Of a stretch of DNA of 44,401 bases, positions 17,873 to 25,337 are shown piece after piece. The stretch is from Acidobacteriota bacterium (GTDB lineage: Bacteria > Acidobacteriota > Terriglobia > Terriglobales > SCQP01): the NCBI GenBank assembly GCA_027451805.1, contig DAIDIF010000272.1, forward strand, positions 1 to 44,401. Direction: 5' to 3'. The notes under the pieces are model-generated. The model did not search any database. It had not been told where the DNA came from and worked only from the letters and a program-made list of their open reading frames with translations. The position numbers were made by a program, and so were the translations under genes. Each line of letters begins with the position of its first letter. Position 1 is the stretch's first letter.

Positions 17873-19312
17873 TTACTCGACGTTTTTGCATTCCCACTGG
17901 CCGTGCTGTGGGCCTCCGACAAGGCCCCCTCTGACGTAAGCGCATTGCATCGGCGCTGGCCCGCCCCCGTCGATGGTCCCGAAGGGGCTTGACGCCGGGT
18001 AGCCGTCCATAGGCCCGCCTATGTCCCAGCCCGCGCTGATGCCGGATCCGGCAGGAGGCGGGTACTCGCGTGCGGGGAAGTCGTAGCTGCCGTTGGGGTC
18101 GGTGCCGGGCTAGCCGTGGGCGATGTCCTGGGTCTTGCCGGTGAAATCGCGGTAGCCCGCGGCGGCGCCGGTTTCTTCTTCGCCGAAGGGGGCATAGGCG
18201 GTAGCGGCGTCCAGCGTCTGGCTGGGGCTCGAGCTCGGGCGGGCGCTGCCCAGATAGTCGGAGTGACGATAGTAGTCAAGGCCACTGGCGGTGAACACCG
18301 CCCCGGCGCCGCCGGGCAGGGGATGTCGGCGCGGGTTAGGGTTTGGCCGCTCATGACCGCGATTTTACTCCCGTCGGGGGCGTAGACGAACTCCTGCCCG
18401 CCGGCTTCCACCGGGCGGTTGAGCGCGTCGTACGTCACCGCGACGTTTTCGAACGTCTTCGCCTTGCCGTCGGGATCGTACTCGTTGACCGCGGTCGCAC
18501 CTTGCGTCGGGTCGTTGAGCAAGTCGCCGTCGGAATCGTTTTCGCCGGTGACGCTGCCGACGCTGGCGATCTGGTTGTAGAGGTTGTAGTTGACGTTGAA
18601 GCTCGTGCCGGAACCGACGGTCTTGGAGAGGTTGCCGAAGGGATCAAAGCTGTAGCTCTGGCTCCAGAGGCAACTGCCGCTCGGGCCGTTGGCCATGCCG
18701 GCGACGCGGCCCAGCGCGTCAAAAGTGTAGCCGCAGTCCTGCGAGTCGCTCGACCCGGTGATGTTGTCGGCGACCTGCATGGTCTCGAGCTCGCCGTTGG
18801 GGTACCAGCCGAGGTTGCCGGCGTCGGTCTGGCCGCCGACGCTGGACTGCCACTGCGTCATGCGGCCGGTATTGGCGTCATCGGTAAACGCATCGCGATC
18901 GCCGAAACCGAACTCGAGGCCGCTCAGGCCCAAGGCGGTGTAGGCGGCGCCGTGCGGGTAGCTGGTGGCGCTATAGGGGTAAACGAGCGGCGAGCTGCCG
19001 TAGTCGACCGCGTTCACGCGCCCCTCGCCGGCGAGGCCGGGGACGTAGAGGCCGCTCGGGGCGCCGTTGGCGCTGTAGGTGAGCGAGCTGGTGTAATAGG
19101 CGCCGGAGTTGGGCGAGGACTGCCAGACTTCGGTGGGCCTCCCGGCTACGTCATAACTGAACCCCAGATCGGTGATCTTGGCGCTCGGGCTGCCGGTGTA
19201 GGCTTCCGCCAGGCGGCCCTTGGCGTAGGCCATGGCGGCGCCGTCCATGCTCCGTTTCGTTGACGGCCGGGTAGTTGAAGACCCGGGTGCCCGCCGGCGT
19301 GACGTCGGCGGG
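17873..19312 (-). pseudogene. Decayed RHS/YD-repeat protein gene, 5'-truncated and frameshifted
   Basis: Minus-strand translation shows RHS-type repeats: FSYDVAGRPTEVW, YTFDALGRVAGM, YSFDPFGNLSKT, YNLYNQIASVG, VTYDALNRPVEAG and EFVYAPDGSKIAVM. The frame then breaks at about 18317-18322, where one missing base would join TLTRADI to LPGGAGAVFTASGLDYYRHS in the next frame. That frame continues YLGSARP and YAPFGEEETGA to FTGKTQDIAHG, then hits TAG at 18110-18112. Beyond the stop it goes on in frame as GSYDFPAREY, the RHS-core end, and a diverged tail to TAA at 17873. At the 5' end coding similarity shifts frame near 19250 and ends at the kinase promoter. There is no start, signal peptide or N-terminal region. 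The ORF 18019..19998 spans it but its first part is kinase antisense. Confidence 0.8.
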
Positions 19313-19329
19313 AGCGCGCGCTTGCCCCG

Positions 19330-19335
19330 TATACT
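19330..19335 (+). promoter_or_regulatory. TATACT -10 element of the kinase gene, leaderless geometry
   Basis: TATACT is followed by GGGGCG and the ATG at 19342, placing the predicted transcription start exactly on the start codon. It matches the TATAAT consensus in 5 of 6 positions. No -35 is evident. It lies at the truncated edge of the RHS remnant. Confidence 0.55.
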
Positions 19336-19341
19336 GGGGCG

Positions 19342-22071
19342 ATGGCGGGGGCGGGGCAAAAACTGGGGCCGTATGAGATCGTCGTGCTGCTGGGGGCGGG
19401 CGGCATGGGCGAGGTGTACCGGGCGCGGGACACGCGGCTGGGGCGCGAGGTCGCCATCAAGATCCTGCCGGCGGAGCTGGCGGCGGACGCGGAGCGGCTG
19501 CGGCGGTTTCGCCAGGAAGCGCAGACGCTGGCGGCCCTGAACCACCCCAACCTGCTGGCGATTTTCGACGTGGGCGAGGCGGAAGGCGCGCCCTACCTGG
19601 TGAGCGAACTGCTGGTGGGCGAGACGCTGCAGGCGCGGCTCGAGCGCGGGCCGGCGGGGGCGCGCAAGTCGGCGGAGTGGGGGCAGCAGATCGCGGCGGG
19701 GCTGGCGGCGGCGCACGCCAGCGGGATCGTGCACCGCGACCTCAAGCCGGCGAACATTTTTCTTTGCAGCGACGGGCGGGTCAAGATCCTGGATTTCGGC
19801 CTGGCGCGGCTGGCGCAGCCCAAGGCGGGGCCGGACGACGCCACGCTGGGCGGCAGCACCACGCCGGGGATGGCGCTGGGCACGGTGGGGTACATGGCGC
19901 CGGAGCAGGTGCGGGGCGAGACCGCGGACGCGCGGGCGGATATTTTCGCCTTCGGCGCGGTGCTGTACGAGATGCTCACCGGAGCCAAACCCTTCCACCG
20001 TTCGACGGCGGCGGATACGATGACGGCGATTCTACGTGACGAGCCGGCGGAGCCGCCAGCGACGGCGCCGCTGCCGGCGGGGCTGGAGCGGATCGTGCGG
20101 CGCTGTCTGGAAAAGGCGCCGGAGCAGCGGTTTCAGAGCGCCAGCGATCTCAGCTTCGCACTGGAGACGGCGTTCGGAAGCTCGACCGGCGGCCAGCCGG
20201 CGGTGGCTTCGGTGAACGCGGCGGTGCCGCGGCCGGCACAGCGCCGCGCGCCGTGGTGGGGCTCCGCCCTCGTCGGCGGGATGATTGGGGCAGCGATTGC
20301 CGGCGGCCTGGCTTGGGGATTCTGGCCGCATCCGTTTGACATCGGGAAACTGCGGTACACACCGTTTTCCTTCAAGGCGGGCGGGCAGGAGGATCCGGTG
20401 TGGGCGCCGAACGGCAAGGCGGTGGCGTTCGCGGCGGCCGACCAGCCGCAGGACAAAGCCCAAGTGTATGTGCGGTACCTGGGCAAAGAGACGGCGACGA
20501 AGCTGACCGACGGCCCCGATGCGGCGCATCCGTTCGCGTGGTCGCCCGACAGCAGCCGCATCTATTACGCCACGGCGAGCAACATCCACGCGCAGGGCAT
20601 TTACTCGGTGTCGGCGGTGGGCGGCGAGCCGACGCTGGTGCTGAATACGCAATCCGGACCGGGGAAAGGGTTTGGCGTGGTCAACGGGGTCGGGTCGGTG
20701 GCGCTGTCGCCCGACGGCAAGGCGTTGGTGGGGATGTGGCAGGCGCACCCCGGCGGAACGATCGGGCTGGGCATCAGCTCACCGCCGGGCAGCGCGCCCC
20801 GGCTCTATGCGCCGGCGCCGTTTGCGACGGCGTCGGTCATGAATCCGCCCTGCCTGCGCTTCTCGCCGGACGGAAAATCCATCCTGTTGCTGCAACACTC
20901 GGCTGATCGCGCCCGCGACGAGGCCTGGCTGATTCCATGGCCGGCGGGGAGCGGGACGCCGCGGCTGGTGCTGCAAGGCGTGCCGCAGCTTGGCGTCACG
21001 CCCGATTTCAGCTGGATGCCCGACAGCCGGCGCATCGTGATCGCGCTGGGCGAGCCGGGAACGATCACGGCGCATTTGTGGATGTACGACGTCAGGACCG
21101 GCGCTCATTTCGCGCTGGGGTCGGGCGGGCACGTGGAAGCGATGCCGGCGGTCTCGCCCGACGGGCAGGACCTCATTTACGCCAGCCAGAACATCAACTA
21201 CGACATCGTCAACGTCGCCATCAAGGACGGCAAAGTGACGCCGCTGCTGGCGACGGCGCGCATGGAGGCGATGCCGGCGTGGGCGGCGAAGGCGCCATTG
21301 ATGGCCTACGTCACCGACCGCACCGGCCCAGGCGAGATCTGGGTCGACTCCCCCAGCGAAGGCCAGCGGCCGGCGGTTACGGCGAGCGATTTTCCCGGCC
21401 GCACGGCGCCGTTCCTGTTGGCGCCGGCGCTGTCGCCGAATGGCAGCCGGCTGATCTTCGAGAGTGTCGGCGGAACCGGGCAGACGAATGTGCGGTTGTG
21501 GCTCGCGGCCGTGAACGGCGGGGCGCCGCAGCGGTTAACCAGCCAATCCGGCGCAGGCGAGTTCGGCGGCGTCTGGTCGCCGGACGGGAACGCCTACGTC
21601 TATTTGCGCTTGCTGGGCGACCGCGCCCAACTGGCCGTGGTGGCGACCAGCGGCGACGCGACGCCGCGCGTGCTGGTGGACAACGTGGAGACGTTTGTCC
21701 CGAGCTGGTCGCCGACCGGCCAGTGGATCGCCTATGACGACGCCAACGAGGTGTGGCAGCTCATTTCGCCGGATGGCAAGCAGCATCGGACGTTGGGCAA
21801 ACTCAACACCGACGTCCTGGCGTTTTCCCGTGACGGCAACACGCTTTACGGCATCATGAACGATCCGCAGCACGAGTTTTTCTCGCTGCCCGTGACGGGC
21901 GGCCAGCCGCATGTCATTGCCGCCCTCGGCTTCGGAGACGGTCCGGCGACCCCAAGCCAGCCGGGCGAGCGGCTCTCGCTGACGCCCGACGGCGCCAGCT
22001 TCAGCTACAGCATCGCCACGCCGACCAGCTACCTGTGGCGGGTGAGCGGGCTGGCCGCCGCCCAGCGTTGA
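19342..22071 (+). CDS. Membrane Ser/Thr protein kinase with extracytoplasmic TolB/PD40-type propeller
   Basis: This 909-residue protein has an N-terminal Hanks-type kinase domain (about residues 10-275). It carries the Gly-rich loop LLGAGGMGEVY, Lys40 in VAIKIL, Asp133 in VHRDLKPAN, the DFG at 151-153 and GTVGYMAPEQ, so all catalytic residues are present. One membrane helix follows (SALVGGMIGAAIAGGLAWGFW). The rest is a series of WD40-like TolB blades (WAPNGKAVAF, FAWSPDSSRIYYA, ALSPDGKALVGM, RFSPDGKSILLL, AVSPDGQDLIYA, WSPDGNAYVY). The architecture suggests an outside sensor propeller regulating an inside kinase. It is followed with overlap by an oligopeptidase B-like gene. Confidence 0.95.
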   Translation: MAGAGQKLGPYEIVVLLGAGGMGEVYRARDTRLGREVAIKILPAELAADAERLRRFRQEAQTLAALNHPNLLAIFDVGEAEGAPYLVSELLVGETLQARLERGPAGARKSAEWGQQIAAGLAAAHASGIVHRDLKPANIFLCSDGRVKILDFGLARLAQPKAGPDDATLGGSTTPGMALGTVGYMAPEQVRGETADARADIFAFGAVLYEMLTGAKPFHRSTAADTMTAILRDEPAEPPATAPLPAGLERIVRRCLEKAPEQRFQSASDLSFALETAFGSSTGGQPAVASVNAAVPRPAQRRAPWWGSALVGGMIGAAIAGGLAWGFWPHPFDIGKLRYTPFSFKAGGQEDPVWAPNGKAVAFAAADQPQDKAQVYVRYLGKETATKLTDGPDAAHPFAWSPDSSRIYYATASNIHAQGIYSVSAVGGEPTLVLNTQSGPGKGFGVVNGVGSVALSPDGKALVGMWQAHPGGTIGLGISSPPGSAPRLYAPAPFATASVMNPPCLRFSPDGKSILLLQHSADRARDEAWLIPWPAGSGTPRLVLQGVPQLGVTPDFSWMPDSRRIVIALGEPGTITAHLWMYDVRTGAHFALGSGGHVEAMPAVSPDGQDLIYASQNINYDIVNVAIKDGKVTPLLATARMEAMPAWAAKAPLMAYVTDRTGPGEIWVDSPSEGQRPAVTASDFPGRTAPFLLAPALSPNGSRLIFESVGGTGQTNVRLWLAAVNGGAPQRLTSQSGAGEFGGVWSPDGNAYVYLRLLGDRAQLAVVATSGDATPRVLVDNVETFVPSWSPTGQWIAYDDANEVWQLISPDGKQHRTLGKLNTDVLAFSRDGNTLYGIMNDPQHEFFSLPVTGGQPHVIAALGFGDGPATPSQPGERLSLTPDGASFSYSIATPTSYLWRVSGLAAAQR

Positions 22072-24131
22072 GCGCCAATCCCAAACTCGGGCCCCCTTTG
22101 GCCGCGCGGCGGCCGCAGCTGGCCGTACGCTGCGGCGAGACGGTGACGGACGAGTTCGCCTGGCTGCGCGAGCGCGACGATCCGGAGGTGCGGGCGTACC
22201 TCGAGGCGGAGAACGCTTTCACGGCGGCGCAAACGGCGCACCTGAAGCCGCTGGAAGACAAGCTCTACGCCGAGATTCTGGGGCGGATTCAGCAGACGGA
22301 TTTGAGCGTGCCGGTGCGGCGCGACGGGTACTGGTACTACAGCCGGACGGAGGAGGGGAAACAGTATCCAATTCCCTGCCGGCGCGAGGGTTCGATGGAG
22401 GCGCCGGAGGAGGTGCTGCTCGACCTCAACGCGCTGGCCGAGGGGCACAGCTTTTTGGGCCTGGGGGCGTTTCAGGTGAGCGACGACACTCACCTGCTGG
22501 CTTATACGCTCGACACCACCGGGATGCGGCGCTACCGGCTCGAGATCAAGGACCTGCGCACGGGCGCGTTGCTTGCGGACACGGCGGAGCGGGTGACGTC
22601 GCTGGAATGGCTGAGCGGGAGCGCGTCCGTCCTCTGCTTCACCACCGAGGACGAGACCACGAAGCGCAGCGACCGGCTCTTTCGGCTGCGGCTGGGGAGC
22701 GCGGCGGAGGAGATCTACCACGAAGCCGACGAGCTGTATCACATCGGCGTGGCGCGGACGCGGGACCGGCGCTGGATGCTGCTCGGCATCGGGGCGACCG
22801 ACTCGACCGAGTACCGCTACTGGCCGGCGGACGCGGCGGAGGCAACGCCGCGGCTGTTCCTGGCGCGGCAGCGCGACCACAAATACGACCTGGATCATCG
22901 CGACGGGCTGTTCTACATCCGCACCAACTGGGAGGCGAAGAACTACCGGCTGATGACCACGCCGGTGGAGACGCCGGAGCGGGAGCACTGGCGGGAGATG
23001 ATTCCCCACCGAGGGGATGTGCTGCTCGACGGGCTCGATCTGTTCGCCGGCTACGCGGTGGTGACCGAGCAATTCGAGGCGCTGGCCCGGCTGCGGGTGC
23101 TGGAGTTTTCGACCGGCGCGTGGCGGGAGATCGCGTTTCCGGAGCCGGTGTACGACCTGGGACCGGGGGCGAATCCGGAGTTCGCGGCCACCAGCTTCCG
23201 CTACCAGTACCAGAGCCCGGTGACGCCGCCGAGTGTGTACGACGACAACTTCACCGACGGCACGAGCACGCTGCTGAAACGGCAGCCGGTGCTGGGCGGG
23301 TACGAGCCCGAGCAGTATGCGTGCGCGCGGCTGTGGGCGACGGGGCGGGACGGGACCCGGATCCCGCTGTCAGCGGCGTGGCGCAAGGACCGGACGCGTG
23401 ACCGGCCGGGGCCGCTGCTGCTGTACGGCTACGGGGCGTACGGTTATGGGTTGAGCGCCGGCTTCTCCAGCGTGCGGCTGAGCCTGCTCGACCGCGGCGT
23501 GGCCTACGTCATCGCGCACGTGCGCGGCGGCAACGAGATGGGCGAGGCCTGGCACGACGCCGGCATGCTCATGCACAAGAAGAACACTTTCTTCGATTTT
23601 ATTGATTCGGCGGAGTTTCTGATCTCACAGCACTGGACCACGCCGGAGCAATTGGCGATCGAGGGGGGCAGCGCCGGCGGGCTTTTGATCGGGGCGGTGG
23701 TGAACCTGCGGCCGGAACTGTTCCGGGCGGCGCATCTGGCGGTGCCGTTCGTGGACGTGATGAACACGATGTGCGACGCGAGCCTGCCGCTGACGGTAGG
23801 CGAGTATCTGGAGTGGGGCGATCCGCGCGACGCCAAGGCCTACGCCTACATGCGCTCGTATAGCCCCTACGACAACCTGGAGACGCAGCGGTATCCGGCG
23901 CTGCTGGTGACGACCAGCTGGAACGACAGCCAGGTGATGTACTGGGAGCCGGCGAAGTACGTAGCCAGGCTGCGGGCGCTGAATCCGGAGGCCGACGCGC
24001 TGCTCAAAACGAACCTGGGCGCGGGGCATGGCGGGGCGAGCGGACGGTATGACCGGCTGCGGGAGACCGCGTTCGAGTTCGCCTGGATGCTGGAGAAGCT
24101 GGGGCGGGCGGAAACGACCCTGGGGGCGTAA
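22035..24131 (+). CDS. Oligopeptidase B-like S9A prolyl oligopeptidase family serine peptidase
   Basis: The ORF starts at GTG 22035, inside the kinase 3' end; a TTG at 22068 that overlaps the kinase TGA is an alternative, and homology is clear from about residue 18 (GPPLAARRPQ). No Shine-Dalgarno is evident for either, so translation may be coupled to the kinase. The N-terminal seven-bladed propeller leads to the alpha/beta hydrolase domain. That domain has LLLYGYGAYG, HVRGGNEMGEAWHDAG, the nucleophile elbow EGGSAGGLLIG, the Asp region TSWNDSQVMYWEPAK and the His region GAGHGGASGRYD. Oligopeptidase B enzymes cleave short peptides after basic residues. There is no signal peptide, so it should be cytoplasmic. 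Confidence 0.94.
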   Translation: MAGERAGRRPALSANPKLGPPLAARRPQLAVRCGETVTDEFAWLRERDDPEVRAYLEAENAFTAAQTAHLKPLEDKLYAEILGRIQQTDLSVPVRRDGYWYYSRTEEGKQYPIPCRREGSMEAPEEVLLDLNALAEGHSFLGLGAFQVSDDTHLLAYTLDTTGMRRYRLEIKDLRTGALLADTAERVTSLEWLSGSASVLCFTTEDETTKRSDRLFRLRLGSAAEEIYHEADELYHIGVARTRDRRWMLLGIGATDSTEYRYWPADAAEATPRLFLARQRDHKYDLDHRDGLFYIRTNWEAKNYRLMTTPVETPEREHWREMIPHRGDVLLDGLDLFAGYAVVTEQFEALARLRVLEFSTGAWREIAFPEPVYDLGPGANPEFAATSFRYQYQSPVTPPSVYDDNFTDGTSTLLKRQPVLGGYEPEQYACARLWATGRDGTRIPLSAAWRKDRTRDRPGPLLLYGYGAYGYGLSAGFSSVRLSLLDRGVAYVIAHVRGGNEMGEAWHDAGMLMHKKNTFFDFIDSAEFLISQHWTTPEQLAIEGGSAGGLLIGAVVNLRPELFRAAHLAVPFVDVMNTMCDASLPLTVGEYLEWGDPRDAKAYAYMRSYSPYDNLETQRYPALLVTTSWNDSQVMYWEPAKYVARLRALNPEADALLKTNLGAGHGGASGRYDRLRETAFEFAWMLEKLGRAETTLGA

Positions 24132-24157
24132 TCTCCCGGCCGGCGAGGCATCGGCGC

Positions 24158-24169
24158 CGCCTCGAGGCG
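24158..24169. repeat. 12-bp perfect palindrome between convergent stops
   Basis: CGCCTCGAGGCG is self-complementary and lies in the 40-nt gap between the convergent oligopeptidase and DGQHR genes. It could assist bidirectional termination, but lacks a loop and a T-run. Confidence 0.35.
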
Positions 24170-24171
24170 CG

Positions 24172-25311
24172 CTAGTCGTCGGTCGCGGCGGCTTTGGATT
24201 TGGGCGGAGCCAGGCCGATGGCTTTGGCCAGCCGCCGGTGGATCGCTCCCACGCGCTCGACTTGGCCTTTGGCGGTGAAGCGCTCGTAGAAGCCGTCGGT
24301 GCGGAAGTCGTGCTCGAGCTCGGACCAGGGCTGGAGGCGCTGGGTCCAGCGGCGCAGGCGGTCGGCGGCAGTGGCGCCGGGACCCTCGGCACGGGCGAGG
24401 TCGTTACCGACGCGCAGCAGAGCCTTGAGCGTGACGGCGTTGGTGATCATGTACTTGGGATTGGCCCAGCCGGTGCGCCAAGTGGCGCGGGCGGCGGCGA
24501 GCAGGTCGCGCGCCTGGGCGTAGGCGTCATCCACGTAGCGGGCGGAGTAGGCGAGGTGGTCGCCGCGCTTCCAGCGATGGATCTCGTTGAACAGCTCGGC
24601 CTGGAGAATCCATTTCTGCTGGCGGCTGCGGCCGCCGAGGCGATCCACCTTGAACCGCAAGGGGCTGTCGGGGGCGGCGTAGAGGCGCTCACAGACCTTG
24701 GCGGCCATCTTCTTGTCGGGCTTTTCCCACGACACGCTGTGCAGCAGGTCCACCAGATGGCTCTTGTTGATGCGCGTCGAGGTGGAGTTGATGGTGACGA
24801 ACATCTCGACCGCGAAGTCCTCGGTGCTGCCGTCGAAGATGACGCAGGGGACGCGCAGGCCGGCGGCGTCCTGGGGGCGGTCGCGCAGATAGAAATGCAG
24901 AGCGGCGAGACGATGCTGGCCGTCAATGATGAGGAACTTCTCGCGCGGCTCCTCGAGGTCGCCGACGCTGTCACCCAGGCGGGGGGTGAAGCGCAGCTTC
25001 TCGTGGGTGAACAGCAGGACGGCGCCGGGGATGGGCGGCTGGGTGACGGCGTTCTCGAAGAAGTGGCGGATGTCGCGCACCTTCTTCTTGGAGACGGCGC
25101 GCTGAAAGGCGGCATCGGCCTTCTCGATCTTGGCGATGAATTTGGAGATATCGTCTTCGTCGGCGGCGGCGCCGGGCGCGGGGCCGACCGAGCCGGACTC
25201 GCCCTCGGCGTAGAAGCGCGATTTGAACTGCACCTTGGCCAGCAAGTCTTCGGCGCGATAGGCGATGAAGTAGAAGCGGCTGTCCTTTTGTTGCAGGCAG
25301 GTGGCGAGCAT
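24172..25311 (-). CDS. Orphan DGQHR-domain protein (DndB-like)
   Basis: This 379-residue cytoplasmic protein carries the signature FLIIDGQHRLAAL with DGQHR at residues 130-134. It also has the family's second motif, EMFVTINSTSTRINKSHLVDLL, at about 168-190. DGQHR proteins include DndB, the regulator of phosphorothioate DNA modification, and many uncharacterised relatives; the fold resembles ParB/Srx-type nucleotide-binding domains. No dndACDE, sspABCD, methylase or nuclease genes occur in the window. The C-terminal half is helical and rich in Arg/Lys/Trp, and the end is KSKAAATDD. Its ATG lies 25 nt after the stop of the TPR kinase gene, but there is no Shine-Dalgarno. Instead TAATAT sits 6 nt upstream, next to a 15-bp palindrome. 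Confidence 0.88.
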   Translation of the reverse strand: MLATCLQQKDSRFYFIAYRAEDLLAKVQFKSRFYAEGESGSVGPAPGAAADEDDISKFIAKIEKADAAFQRAVSKKKVRDIRHFFENAVTQPPIPGAVLLFTHEKLRFTPRLGDSVGDLEEPREKFLIIDGQHRLAALHFYLRDRPQDAAGLRVPCVIFDGSTEDFAVEMFVTINSTSTRINKSHLVDLLHSVSWEKPDKKMAAKVCERLYAAPDSPLRFKVDRLGGRSRQQKWILQAELFNEIHRWKRGDHLAYSARYVDDAYAQARDLLAAARATWRTGWANPKYMITNAVTLKALLRVGNDLARAEGPGATAADRLRRWTQRLQPWSELEHDFRTDGFYERFTAKGQVERVGAIHRRLAKAIGLAPPKSKAAATDD

Positions 25312-25317
25312 GGGGCG

Positions 25318-25337
25318 ATATTAGCCCAATTTGGGCT
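25318..25337 (-). promoter_or_regulatory. Leaderless -10 (TAATAT) and overlapping 15-bp palindrome before the DGQHR gene
   Basis: TAATAT (minus strand, 25318-25323) lies exactly 6 nt before the ATG. Immediately upstream, sharing its first T, is AGCCCAAATTGGGCT (25323-25337), which has two 7-nt arms around one central base. The palindrome would lie in the -10/-35 spacer and looks like an operator; its distal end touches the kinase stop codon. Confidence 0.5.

Noticed and set aside
19342-19998. First part of the 659-residue minus-strand ORF 18019..19998 as the RHS N-terminus
   Set aside because: It is the reverse complement of the kinase domain and shows no YD repeats. The RHS similarity ends near 19312.
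24172-25311. Complete DNA phosphorothioation (dnd) locus
   Set aside because: Only the DGQHR protein is present. No DndA, C, D or E-like gene lies within the window.
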